Source of the DNA: JAKOVR01 sp031415655
GTDB taxonomy: Bacteria > Actinomycetota > Acidimicrobiia > Acidimicrobiales > Acidimicrobilacustridaceae
Length of the DNA: 64,000 nucleotides
NCBI GenBank assembly: GCA_031415655.1
Contig: JANOSD010000071.1
Coordinates: forward strand, 1 to 64,000
Direction: 5' to 3'
The translations under genes were made by a program, and so were the position numbers. This document shows, one piece after another, positions 31,301 through 41,431 of this stretch. Position 1 is the first letter of the stretch. Each line of letters begins with the position of its first letter. The notes below the pieces were generated by a model, which did not search any database, was not told where the DNA came from, and saw only the letters and a program-made list of their open reading frames with translations.

Positions 31301-34005
31301 CCACATGGGCACGGGGCGTTACGCGGGGTCTTGTCGAACTCCGACTTCACGACGGGAACCATCGGTTCCGGCTCCTCAAGTACGGGAGCCGAAATGGGGC
31401 CGGCGCCTTCACTGGCACTGTCCTCGGCGGCCATGGCCGCTGCGGCTGCGGCTATGTTGCTGCCCGCGGTAGACGGGTCCTCTGGTGCGGTGTAGGTGAA
31501 GCTGGAAATGTCGATCTCTTCCGGCTTTTCCTCGACCACGGTGATCTGGGCGTGCATGATGTACTTCACGAAGTCTTCGGCGATGAGTTGCATCATGGCG
31601 CCGAACATCTCGAAGCCCTCGCGTTGCCACTCCACCAGTGGGTCCTTTTGGCCGTAGGCCCGCAGGTGGATCCCCTCCTGGAGGTAGTCCATCTCCAGGA
31701 GGTGGCCTCGCCAGTGCTGGTCGATGATCTGCAGCATCACTTGGCGCTCAAGCTCGCGCATGTTCTCTTCGCCGAGCTCCACCTCCCGTCCTTCGTAGAA
31801 GGTGAGAGCCTGACCCATCAGGTGTTCGTAGAGCTCGTCGGTGGATACAGACTTCGCGAGGTGTTCTGCTGTTCCCTCGGCGATCGGCCAGAATCCGGCG
31901 GCGTCGAGCACGAGACCGTCGAGGTCCCATTCCTCGACGTAGTCGGAGGGGCAGTACTTGGCGACAACGCCGTGGACCGCGGTGGTGAGTGATTCAATCG
32001 CCTCATCTCGAAGGTCCGCCTGGTCGAGGATCTGATCTCGCCGTCGATAGATCACCTTGCGCTGCTCGTTCATCACCTCGTCGTACTTGAGCACGTTCTT
32101 TCGGATCTCGGCGTTCTTTTGCTCCACCGTGTTCTGCGCCCGCTCGATGGCCTTGGTGACAGACTTTGCCTCGATGGCTTCGTCGTCTGGCAGCGCACGG
32201 CCCATCACCCATTGCAGGGCTCCCGTCGCGAAGAGCCGCATGAGGTCGTCGTCGAGCGAAAGGTAGAAACGGCTCTCCCCCGGGTCGCCCTGTCGGCCGG
32301 ACCGACCGCGCAACTGGTTGTCGATCCGCCGGCTGTCGTGGCGTTCGGTACCCAGCACGTAGAGGCCGCCCAACTCGCGAACCTTGTCGCCCTCGGCTTT
32401 GCAATCGGGCTCGTACTTCTCGACGAGTTCCGCCACCCGCTCATCGAACTCGTCGGTGCCGAGTTCGAGCCCATCGGATTGGGCATCGCGCCGGGCCAGG
32501 ATCTCGGCGTTGCCACCGAGGAGGATGTCGACGCCACGACCGGCCATGTTGGTGGCCACGGTGATCGCGTGAAGCCGCCCGGCCTGCGCCACGACTTCTG
32601 CTTCTCGGGTGTGCTGCTTGGCGTTGAGCACCTCGTGGGGAATGCCCTCACGTTGCAGCGCTCGGCTCAACTTCTCGCTCTTCTCTACCGAGATCGTGCC
32701 CACCAACACCGGCTGACCACGTTCGTAACACTCTGAAATATCGTCGACGACGGCGTCGAATTTGGCATCTTCGGACTTGAAGATGAGGTCGGGCTGATCA
32801 GCACGGACCATGTCGCGGTGGGTGGGGATTGGCACCACGTGCAGGCCGTAGGTGCTATTGAGTTCGGCCGCTTCGGTCTGGGCGGTACCAGTCATTCCGC
32901 TGAGCTTTTCGTAGAGGCGGAAGTAGTTCTGGAGCGTGACCGTTGCCATGGTCTGATTCTCTTCCTTGATACGCACCCCTTCCTTGGCTTCGACAGCTTG
33001 GTGGAGGCCCTCGCTCCATCGCCGGCCCTCCAGGATGCGCCCGGTGAACTCGTCGACGATCTTCACTTCGCCGTCCTGCACGACGTAGTCCTTGTCGCGT
33101 TTGAACAGTTCCTTGGCCTTGAGCGCTTGGGAGAGTTGATGCACGTGGTTCGCCGACGGATCGTCATACATGTTTTCCACGCCGAGGGCTTTCTCGACTG
33201 CTTCGATGCCATCTTCGGTAGGTGCGATCTGCCGCTTCTCTTCGTCGACTTCGTAGTGCACCTCAGGCTTAAGGCCTCGCACGATGCTGGCGAACTTGTA
33301 GTAGAGCTTTGACGAGCTCGACGATTGCCCCGAGATGATCAGGGGGGTTCGGGCCTCGTCGATGAGGATCGAGTCGATTTCGTCGACGATGGCATAGTTG
33401 AAGCCCCGTTGGGCCCGGTGATCGGCTTCCATCACCATGTTGCCGCGGAGATAGTCGAAACCGAACTCGTTGTTCGTGCCGTAGGTGATGTCGGCGGCGT
33501 ACTGCGCTCGTTTATGAGCCGGATCCCAGGTGTCGGGAAGCACCAACCCCACGTCGAGCCCCAAAAATTTGTGAACCCGTCCCATCCATTCGGCGTGAAA
33601 GCTCGCGAGATAGTCGTTCACGGTGATGATGTGCACGCCTTTGCCGCCCAACGCGTTGAGGTAGGCGGGCAGGGTGGAGACAAGAGTTTTGCCTTCACCG
33701 GTCTTCATCTCTGCCACCCAGCCCAGGTGCAAGGCGGCGCCACCCATCAACTGGACGTCGTAGTGGCGTTGTCCGATCACCCGGTCGGCCGCTTCTCGGA
33801 CTACGGCGAATGCCTCAACGAGCAGGTCGTTGAGATCTTCGCCATTGTCGATGCGTTGGCGGAAATCGGCGGTCTTGGCCTGGAGGTCGGCGTCGGAAAG
33901 CGCCCGATACTCGGCGTCGAGCGCGCCGATGTCCGGGACCAGCGCCTGAATGGCTTTGACCTTTCGGCCTTCGCCAGTACGGAGAATTTTGTTGAGTACG
34001 CCCAT
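31261..34005 (-). CDS. secA: preprotein translocase ATPase SecA
   Basis: 914 residues, full length for actinobacterial SecA1. Walker A MKTGEGKT (100-107), DEID-type Walker B (AIVDEIDSILIDEARTPLII), helicase motifs (TVATNMAGRGVDILLGG, LRGRSGRQGDPG) and a C-terminal SEC-C zinc motif with Cys899, Cys901, Cys910 and His911. It powers protein export through SecYEG. Its last codons are attR, so they probably came from the inserted element (FKFCHGAT now, versus FRFCHGQT left beside prfB). The protein stays intact. Confidence 0.96.
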   Translation of the reverse strand: MGVLNKILRTGEGRKVKAIQALVPDIGALDAEYRALSDADLQAKTADFRQRIDNGEDLNDLLVEAFAVVREAADRVIGQRHYDVQLMGGAALHLGWVAEMKTGEGKTLVSTLPAYLNALGGKGVHIITVNDYLASFHAEWMGRVHKFLGLDVGLVLPDTWDPAHKRAQYAADITYGTNNEFGFDYLRGNMVMEADHRAQRGFNYAIVDEIDSILIDEARTPLIISGQSSSSSKLYYKFASIVRGLKPEVHYEVDEEKRQIAPTEDGIEAVEKALGVENMYDDPSANHVHQLSQALKAKELFKRDKDYVVQDGEVKIVDEFTGRILEGRRWSEGLHQAVEAKEGVRIKEENQTMATVTLQNYFRLYEKLSGMTGTAQTEAAELNSTYGLHVVPIPTHRDMVRADQPDLIFKSEDAKFDAVVDDISECYERGQPVLVGTISVEKSEKLSRALQREGIPHEVLNAKQHTREAEVVAQAGRLHAITVATNMAGRGVDILLGGNAEILARRDAQSDGLELGTDEFDERVAELVEKYEPDCKAEGDKVRELGGLYVLGTERHDSRRIDNQLRGRSGRQGDPGESRFYLSLDDDLMRLFATGALQWVMGRALPDDEAIEAKSVTKAIERAQNTVEQKNAEIRKNVLKYDEVMNEQRKVIYRRRDQILDQADLRDEAIESLTTAVHGVVAKYCPSDYVEEWDLDGLVLDAAGFWPIAEGTAEHLAKSVSTDELYEHLMGQALTFYEGREVELGEENMRELERQVMLQIIDQHWRGHLLEMDYLQEGIHLRAYGQKDPLVEWQREGFEMFGAMMQLIAEDFVKYIMHAQITVVEEKPEEIDISSFTYTAPEDPSTAGSNIAAAAAAMAAEDSASEGAGPISAPVLEEPEPMVPVVKSEFDKTPRNAPCPCGSGKKFKFCHGAT

Positions 34006-34082
34006 CGGTCGAGCATGTTACCGGGAGGGACCATCCGGCGGTATCCCGCCCCCTGGGTTGCTCGTGGAAGCGGCTGTGGAAA

Positions 34083-34367
34083 TCAGCGCAGCCGGTCGCA
34101 AACAAGCCGACCGACCATGCGGGCGGCGAGGGTATCGGCATCAGGTTGTTCACCGGCGGCGAATCGCGCCTGGGCTTCGGCGATTCGTTCGTTGCGCACA
34201 TCGGGTGCCTGCTCGATGCGTTCCAACAGCCCGGCGGGAAGGTCGGCCATGGTGAGCTCATCCCCTTGCGCCACGTCAAGCGCTTCCGTCAAGTCCTGCT
34301 GCCTCACCTCCGCCGTCGTGCGGAGGTAATCCAGGGACCGTTCAACCTGTGCGTTGGTGGGTTGCAT
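34083..34367 (-). CDS. FlgM-like small protein
   Basis: 94 residues from ATG 34367. The C-terminal half (GLLERIEQAPDVRNERIAEA then ARFAAGEQPDADTLAARMVG) follows the FlgM anti-sigma-28 pattern (APDVRxERVxxLRxxIxxGxYxVDxxxLAxKM). FlgM holds the flagellar sigma factor until the hook is complete. In firmicutes flgM also lies between comF and secA, which supports the call. No other flagellar gene is in the window, so the target is unproved. Confidence 0.6.
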   Translation of the reverse strand: MQPTNAQVERSLDYLRTTAEVRQQDLTEALDVAQGDELTMADLPAGLLERIEQAPDVRNERIAEAQARFAAGEQPDADTLAARMVGRLVCDRLR

Positions 34368-34412
34368 ACGTTTCAATCCCGATTCTCGTGAACCTCGCCC
34401 GGGCTCCGGACC

Positions 34413-35069
34413 CTATCGTCGGCTTACAACGTCGGATGCTTGAGGATCTGATTCGGTGGTCCGGGTCGGAGTGCGCACCGAAGCGGCAAGAACAAGCGCC
34501 ATCACGTCGGCCGACCCCGCGGCATGCAACGCCGCGGCGGCCGATAACAGCGTGCTGCCCGTAGTGATGACGTCGTCGACCACAAGAAATTTGGCACCGC
34601 CAGACACCCAACCCGACCGGGATGCGACGGAGAACTGCGGTCGACCAACGCCACTGAGACGAGCGTTTCGTGACTTTCCGTGCTGGGAGATGCCACGCTC
34701 TCTCCGCAGAACCTTCACGACGGGCCGGTCGAGCGAGCGCGCCACCGAGCGGGCCAGGAGTTCCGCTTGGTCGTAGCCACGCGCCCGACGTCGGGCATTT
34801 GATGTGGGGGCCCAAGTGACGATGTCGGGCGGTCGATCGAAAAGAAGCATCCCCATCGCCGGTCCAACGAAGGCGCTTAGGGCCCGGTCGTTGGCGTTCT
34901 TCAATGCCAGCACGATTGGGCGCGAGGCATCGTCGTAGCGCAGAAGTGCTCGTACCTCCAACGCATCCACCCAATCGATGCAGGGTGCTGGCGTGCACGC
35001 TCGCCGGCAGTCGCTGCACAAGGAGGCGCCAGCCGAGCCGCACACCACACACACGGAACGTATGAACAT
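34413..35069 (-). CDS. ComF family phosphoribosyltransferase
   Basis: 218 residues. N-terminal zinc-ribbon cysteines (CVVCGS, LCSDCRRAC), then the PRTase core with APTSNARRRARGYDQAELLA and the PRPP-binding loop FLVVDDVITTGST. ComF proteins assist DNA uptake in competent bacteria, but in non-competent ones the role is unclear. Followed by the FlgM-like gene and secA, a conserved neighbourhood. Confidence 0.88.
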   Translation of the reverse strand: MFIRSVCVVCGSAGASLCSDCRRACTPAPCIDWVDALEVRALLRYDDASRPIVLALKNANDRALSAFVGPAMGMLLFDRPPDIVTWAPTSNARRRARGYDQAELLARSVARSLDRPVVKVLRRERGISQHGKSRNARLSGVGRPQFSVASRSGWVSGGAKFLVVDDVITTGSTLLSAAAALHAAGSADVMALVLAASVRTPTRTTESDPQASDVVSRR

Positions 35070-35101
35070 GCCGGAAACATACTGATATTATCGGAGAATG
35101 T

Positions 35102-36115
35102 CTAGGGTCGATATCGACCGAGTTCGTGCGAGGGAAACGCCCCCGTCTCCGTAACGATCGCCGCAATCAGATTGCTCGGGGTGACATCGAATGCGGGGTT
35201 GTAGACGGCGACACCGGTGGGCACCAACTGTTGCGCATGCACACCTGTACCCACCGAGGACACCTCGGATGAGTCGCGCTGTTCGATGGTGATTCCGGGG
35301 CCGGCCAACGTGGTGAAATCCACGGTGGACCAGGGGGCGGCGACATACAACGGCACGCCATGGTGATGCGCAAGAACAGCGACAGGATACGTACCGACCT
35401 TGTTGGCGGTGTCGCCGTTGGCGGCAATGCGATCGGCTCCTACCACCACCGCATCGACCAATCCTTGGCCAAAGAGTGATCCGCTGGCATTGTCGGGCAG
35501 CACGGTGCACGCGATCCCGAGCCGCTGGAGTTCGAACGCCGTGATCCGTGCGCCCTGAAACAATGGCCGTGTTTCGTCGACCCACACATGAAGTGGATTG
35601 CCGGCTTCATGGGCGTTCCTGATCACCCCGAGAGCCGTTCCGTAACCAACGCATGCCAACGCCCCCGCGTTGCAGTGAGTGAGCACGTTTGCGCCGTGGG
35701 GCAACAGCGGTCCGCCGTGAGTACCGATGGCACGGTTGGCGACAACGTCGGCCTGAGCGATCCGGCAGGCCTCGGTAATGGGATCGGCCGCCGCCAAGGC
35801 GAGATCGATCCCCCACCCAAGGTTGACCGCCGTTGGTCGAGTGGCGCGCACCTGCTCTGCGGCCTCCCGGAGCGGTTCGCCCCGAACTGCGGCCAAGGCC
35901 ACTCCCATAGCACCGGCCGCTCCGAGCGCGGGAGCACCTCGCACCGCGAGCGTCGAAATGCACGCACAGAGTTGATCCACGGTGTGGACCTCGATCACCC
36001 GCAACTCGCTGGGGAGGAGTCGTTGATCGATGAGTCGGACATGATCCCCCGCCCACGCAATGGTCGGCGGCAGGTCGCCTCCAGTGGCAACCGTAACGAG
36101 GGGCTGTGGAGTCAT
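35102..36115 (-). CDS. mtnA: S-methyl-5-thioribose-1-phosphate isomerase
   Basis: 337 residues. RGAPALGAAGAMGVALA, LTHCNAGALACVGYGTALGV (catalytic Cys), DETRPLFQGARIT and VVVGADRIAANGDTANKVGT (catalytic Asp) are the standard MtnA signatures. It isomerises methylthioribose-1-phosphate in methionine salvage. Its start overlaps the deacetylase stop (ATGA). With ahcY nearby it suggests a SAM-recycling group, but no other mtn gene is in view. Confidence 0.92.
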   Translation of the reverse strand: MTPQPLVTVATGGDLPPTIAWAGDHVRLIDQRLLPSELRVIEVHTVDQLCACISTLAVRGAPALGAAGAMGVALAAVRGEPLREAAEQVRATRPTAVNLGWGIDLALAAADPITEACRIAQADVVANRAIGTHGGPLLPHGANVLTHCNAGALACVGYGTALGVIRNAHEAGNPLHVWVDETRPLFQGARITAFELQRLGIACTVLPDNASGSLFGQGLVDAVVVGADRIAANGDTANKVGTYPVAVLAHHHGVPLYVAAPWSTVDFTTLAGPGITIEQRDSSEVSSVGTGVHAQQLVPTGVAVYNPAFDVTPSNLIAAIVTETGAFPSHELGRYRP

Positions 36116-37128
36116 GGGACGAACACTTCGATCGGCTCAATCGCTTCGCGCTGCTCGACCTCCCGAAGGTGCACCGGCACGGACCAGGCCTCAACGACGT
36201 GGGACTTCTGCAGAAAACGACGGCCACGGTCGGCCAGGGCATCGACCCCACGTTTGGGACCATCGGCCACCATGAGATCGGCGGGATCGAACCCATCGAT
36301 CGCCCCCACCGCATCGAGTTGCGAAAGCCGCTCCCCCAGGGACACCACTTCCCGACCATGCAAAAGGGCGTCGAGTTTGCCCAGCATCCTCCCGCGGTTG
36401 AGCCACAACAAGAAGCTCCCCCAGCCGGGAACGTCATGCACCATCCAGAACGGCTCCATCACGTCGAGATCGTACGGGTGAAGGTACGTCCAGGGTGCGG
36501 CCGTGGGATCGATGCCATTCGCCCAGCGCTGGCTCCATTGGCGGGGAAAAACGCGTAAGAAGGTTCCGCCCATGAATGGCACGCCAACGGGTCCGATGCC
36601 CACCCCGGGACACGGCGCCTCGATAAGCCCTGATGGCCACCGGAACGGGATTCGCGGGCACCCGGGGAACCCCACGCCATAGGTTTGGAACGGCAGCACG
36701 CTGGCGGAGTAAGTGAAACCCAGGTCGGCCAAAACCTCGGTGGCCCAAAACGAACGAGGAATCAGCGTGCCGGCTGGCGCTCGGAAGCCGAGGACTGGCG
36801 CGCCGATGAGGTCCTCGACAAACGCCTTCGTTCGCCCGACATTCTCTCGAAACCATGCCGGCGTGGAAGAGAACAACGGCCAGTGTTCGTAGTTGTGCAC
36901 ACCGACTTCATGGCCCCGCTCGGCAATTTCGCGCACCAGCTCCGGGCTGCGCTCAGCAACCCGACCAACCACAAAGATCGTGGCGGTTATGCCGCGGGAC
37001 TCACAGAAGTCGAGGAACTGACGGGCATGGGCCGGGTAACGAACCTCCCATGTTGGTGAAGGACGATGGTCTTCGAGGTCCATCGTTACGGAAACCGCCG
37101 CACGCTCCTTTGTCGTGGACGCACCCAT
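36112..37128 (-). CDS. polysaccharide deacetylase family protein
   Basis: 338 residues. NodB-type motifs: VTMDLEDHRP (DxE variant of the first motif), GHEVGVHNYEHWP (HxxxxH), FRAPAGTLIPRSFW and a late HPYDLD. Size and the MDLED opening resemble PuuE/PgdA-like DUF3473 deacetylases of exopolysaccharide clusters. It has no signal peptide, so a cytoplasmic or lipid-linked sugar substrate is likely. Start and stop overlap both neighbours, so it is translated with the SDR and mtnA. Confidence 0.85.
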   Translation of the reverse strand: MGASTTKERAAVSVTMDLEDHRPSPTWEVRYPAHARQFLDFCESRGITATIFVVGRVAERSPELVREIAERGHEVGVHNYEHWPLFSSTPAWFRENVGRTKAFVEDLIGAPVLGFRAPAGTLIPRSFWATEVLADLGFTYSASVLPFQTYGVGFPGCPRIPFRWPSGLIEAPCPGVGIGPVGVPFMGGTFLRVFPRQWSQRWANGIDPTAAPWTYLHPYDLDVMEPFWMVHDVPGWGSFLLWLNRGRMLGKLDALLHGREVVSLGERLSQLDAVGAIDGFDPADLMVADGPKRGVDALADRGRRFLQKSHVVEAWSVPVHLREVEQREAIEPIEVFVP

Positions 37129-37997
37129 CACGGCATCACCATCGGTGGCTCGCCACCCGCGAGCAGGGTGTCGAATCGTGCGCTGATTGCTTCGCGGGAA
37201 CTGTCGTGGGTGACGATCCAGAACTCCTTGCCAGTGACGGCGCGGTGCACCCGGTCGGCCACTTCCGCTGGAGCCATTCCCGACTGGATGAAGTCGTGCA
37301 ACATCGCGACCATTCCCGCGTCCGTCGATTCCCCGTCCGTCGACTCCCCGTCCGTCAACGTGTTGACCGGCTTGGGATCTTGCAGCTCGGCCGGGCGATT
37401 TCGGCTGGACTTCGCAATCTGGGTAGCCACCCAGGCCGGACAGAGCACGGAAACGCCAACGTTGGTGCCCGCCATCTTCAGCTCCTGGAAAAGCGTTTCC
37501 GATACGGCAACAGCCGCAGCCTTACTGGCGTTGTAGGGGCCCATGAACGGCCCGGCGATGAGCCCCGCCACGGAGGCGGTGTTGACGATGTGCCCTTCTT
37601 TCTGCTCGAGCAGCAACGGGAGGAACACACTCTGGCCGTAGATGATCCCCCAAAGGTTCACCCCGAGAACCCATTCCCAATCGGTGTCGGACAGGGTGTT
37701 GATGAGTCCTCCGCCGCCCACCCCGGCGTTGTTGCAAACCAAGTGCACCGCACCGAAGGCATCAAGCGCGGTATCGCGAAGATGCTCGACGCCGCTCCGT
37801 TTGGCCACGTCGACAACAGCGGTAACAACCTCGGCGCCCGCCGATCGAAGTTGGGCGGCGGCCACATCAAGGGCGGGTTCTTCGATATCGCCGAGCACAA
37901 GTTTCATGCCATCGGCGGCGAAGCGCTCGGCCATCGCTCGACCGATCCCACTCGCTCCCCCAGTGATGACCGCGACCTTGCCTGCCAAATCTTCCAT
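37128..37997 (-). CDS. short-chain dehydrogenase/reductase
   Basis: 289 residues. Rossmann TGGASGIGRAMAERF, acid LVLGDIEEP (NAD preference), NNAGVGGG, then MGPYNASKAAAVAV with catalytic Tyr and Lys. The substrate is not determined; residues after the active site fit classical SDRs acting on alcohols or acyl compounds. It has GGGGATCACC-type spacing to the start, and its stop overlaps the deacetylase start. Residues near 225 repeat DGESTDGEST, an internal short duplication. Confidence 0.88.
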   Translation of the reverse strand: MEDLAGKVAVITGGASGIGRAMAERFAADGMKLVLGDIEEPALDVAAAQLRSAGAEVVTAVVDVAKRSGVEHLRDTALDAFGAVHLVCNNAGVGGGGLINTLSDTDWEWVLGVNLWGIIYGQSVFLPLLLEQKEGHIVNTASVAGLIAGPFMGPYNASKAAAVAVSETLFQELKMAGTNVGVSVLCPAWVATQIAKSSRNRPAELQDPKPVNTLTDGESTDGESTDAGMVAMLHDFIQSGMAPAEVADRVHRAVTGKEFWIVTHDSSREAISARFDTLLAGGEPPMVMP

Positions 37998-38099
37998 GGT
38001 GATCCCCTTGTTGACGAACTGGACACACTTCGTGTCGCTACAGCGACAAAAAGTGTGCCCAGTTCGGAATGGCTTGGGTTGCCCGAGTTCGGGAATGGA

Positions 38100-39566
<1,467 letters not shown>

Positions 39567-39660
39567 TGAGGTGGACCTCCGGTAGGGGGAATCGACGCCG
39601 AGCCAAACGGCCACGGACGCGCCAAAACGTTGGGGTTTGTTTGCCCTAGGCCGGGGTCCA

Positions 39661-39718
39661 CTGACGCCTATCAAGTCAGCCCGAGCACTCGTCACCTTAG
39701 TGGAGAGTTCTGCTCGGG
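39661..39718 (-). promoter_or_regulatory. possible structured leader of ahcY
   Basis: On the minus strand an 8-bp stem CCCGAGCA/TGCTCGGG encloses 23 nt, and next to it CTGAC/GTCAG forms a second stem. Both lie about 100-150 nt before ahcY. No SAH or SAM riboswitch consensus could be matched, and it has no terminator T-tract. Confidence 0.3.
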
Positions 39719-39764
39719 TGGAACATCGTCGCCGCCGCCACCCTCGACGGACGTGTCGTGGTTG

Positions 39765-40040
39765 CTAAAATCCGCCGGCCGGGTTGCCTTCACGGGCGAG
39801 CGTTCCGGCACAGTCGGACTTCTCCAGCTTCTTGTTCAACTCTTCGATTTCTTTGTCGAACTTCGCACGCTGCTCGTTGGTCGCGCTCACCGGAATGCGG
39901 CCAAACACCGCGTCGCTCGCTTCTCGGCATTCATCGGCCGTGAGCTTGGGGGGGCTCATGCAACCTCCGACAGCTACCGCGCCGGCCGCGACTATCACGG
40001 CCAGGGAAAACGGGCGAGGCTTTTTCGATTTCGTGTTCAT
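39765..40040 (-). CDS. small lipoprotein
   Basis: 91 residues from ATG 40040. Basic start, hydrophobic segment and lipobox AVAVGGC, then LTADECREASDAVFGRIPVS and a charged helix (RAKFDKEIEELNKKLEKSDC). Function unknown. It follows the isomerase gene by 21 nt. Confidence 0.75.
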   Translation of the reverse strand: MNTKSKKPRPFSLAVIVAAGAVAVGGCMSPPKLTADECREASDAVFGRIPVSATNEQRAKFDKEIEELNKKLEKSDCAGTLAREGNPAGGF

Positions 40041-40061
40041 GACACTCCTCATTGCTCGTCA

Positions 40062-41120
40062 TTACTCGTCGGCGACAAATGCCTTGATGTCGTCGAGGAT
40101 AGCGATCGGACCGGGGTCGACACCGGCCCGATAGGCGAGATGCAACGAAACGAAGTCGCCGAACAGCACCAGATCGAGAAGCTGCGCGAGCGGCCCCTCT
40201 CCCTCGGCTTCAATCTCGTGCACTGCGCCTACCACTTCGTCGAGAGCAGTGGTGACGAAGTCGAACCGGCGCATGAGCTGCGGGTGCTCATATTCATGGC
40301 GAAGCTTGACGAGGTTCAGCACTTGGCGAGTGATGTCGCCGTGCTGACCCCAGCCGGCGAGTTCGTTGTGACACAACTCGGGGAGCGTGTTCCAAAATGC
40401 TGGCGACTTGGCGTTTTCGTTTATTTGGGCCTTCCATCGCATCGCCGCCGTGGCACCCAGCCCGCCGCCGCCGTAGACAAGCGGCATGGTGCCGGCCAGT
40501 TTGCGGGCGAGCTCCTCCGCCGCGGAGCCGGAGGAGAGCAGTTGGTCGCGCCGGCGCTTCAGCTGATCGATTGCGGCTTCGACCCAGGCGTGGGCGCCAG
40601 GGAACAGCCCAACCCGCTCAAGTACCACGAGCGGCGGAATCCCGACGGCGCCGATCGCCGCTCTCGGCATCGGAATCGAATCCGGCAGCGGAATAAACGG
40701 TGCATCCCAGGCCTGGGCCAGCTCCGCCAACTCTCCACCGCTCGATACAACCACCATCTTTGCGCCCTGCATCGCTGCCGCCGAGGCGGCATCGAGTGTC
40801 TCTTCGGTGTTCCCGGAGAAGGACACGGCGAACACCAACGAGCCCTCGCCGATGAAATTCGGGATCTGATACCCCTTGTGCACGACCACGGGCACGGACA
40901 TAAATGGCCCAGCGATTTCCCGGACGATGTCGCCGGCGATTCCACTACCTCCCATTCCGAGCACCACGACGTTTTCGATATCGTCGTGGTGCGGCAGTCC
41001 TTCAAGATCGGCTGCCACCTTGAGGGCGTGCTCCACCTGTTCGGGGAGCCCAGCGGTGAGGCCCCACATGTCGAGGGTGTCGAGTCGGGTGGTGGTGGTG
41101 GTGGTGTCGGGCGTGGTCAT
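40062..41120 (-). CDS. bifunctional phosphoglucose/phosphomannose isomerase-type SIS protein
   Basis: 352 residues. SIS-domain motifs VVLGMGGSGIAGDIV, SFSGNTEETLDAASAA and a C-terminal PGI/PMI domain with WKAQINENAKSPAFWNTLPE and NELAGW, in the pattern of archaeal and actinobacterial PGI/PMI enzymes. It would interconvert fructose-6-P, glucose-6-P and mannose-6-P, feeding the phosphomannomutase two genes upstream. Some mycobacterial relatives (Rv3256c-like) have no proven activity. Confidence 0.85.
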   Translation of the reverse strand: MTTPDTTTTTTRLDTLDMWGLTAGLPEQVEHALKVAADLEGLPHHDDIENVVVLGMGGSGIAGDIVREIAGPFMSVPVVVHKGYQIPNFIGEGSLVFAVSFSGNTEETLDAASAAAMQGAKMVVVSSGGELAELAQAWDAPFIPLPDSIPMPRAAIGAVGIPPLVVLERVGLFPGAHAWVEAAIDQLKRRRDQLLSSGSAAEELARKLAGTMPLVYGGGGLGATAAMRWKAQINENAKSPAFWNTLPELCHNELAGWGQHGDITRQVLNLVKLRHEYEHPQLMRRFDFVTTALDEVVGAVHEIEAEGEGPLAQLLDLVLFGDFVSLHLAYRAGVDPGPIAILDDIKAFVADE

Positions 41121-41132
41121 CAGTCGGCCCGT

Positions 41133-41369
41133 TCAGCCCGAAAACGTTGGGGTAATGCCATCGGTCTCGGCTTTGGCAAGGAGGCGATCATGTACCTCGC
41201 CGGTAACCGTTGTGGCCTCGTCGATCAGCATGATCGGAATGTCGTCGGTGATGTCGTAGCGGCGCTTCAACCGGGGGTTGTAGAGCAGTTGTTCGTCAAC
41301 GAAGTAGAGCAGCGGGCCCTTGTCTTCTGGGCAGGCGAGGATTTCGAGGAGCTGAGGGTCGAGTGCCAT
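41133..41369 (-). CDS. Trm112 family protein
   Basis: 78 residues from ATG 41369. MALDPQLLEILACPEDKGPL is the usual start, then YNPRLKRRYDITDDIPIMLI. Only one of the zinc-type cysteines (ACPE) is kept. Trm112-like proteins activate methyltransferases; in Actinobacteria the small gene often sits between manB and the isomerase. Confidence 0.88.
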   Translation of the reverse strand: MALDPQLLEILACPEDKGPLLYFVDEQLLYNPRLKRRYDITDDIPIMLIDEATTVTGEVHDRLLAKAETDGITPTFSG

Positions 41370-41431
41370 GGCGGCGCACAATAGAGCATTGTCACCGCCA
41401 GCCCGCGTCTGACCGTTCGTGGGGCACGGGG

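Noticed and set aside
39567..39770. Known SAH or SAM-IV riboswitch before ahcY
   Set aside because: I could not match the consensus blocks by eye; only generic stems were found.
39630..41384. 584-codon open frame on the plus strand
   Set aside because: It is antisense to ahcY start, the lipoprotein, the isomerase and Trm112, all of which have clear domains. High GC keeps the opposite frame open.
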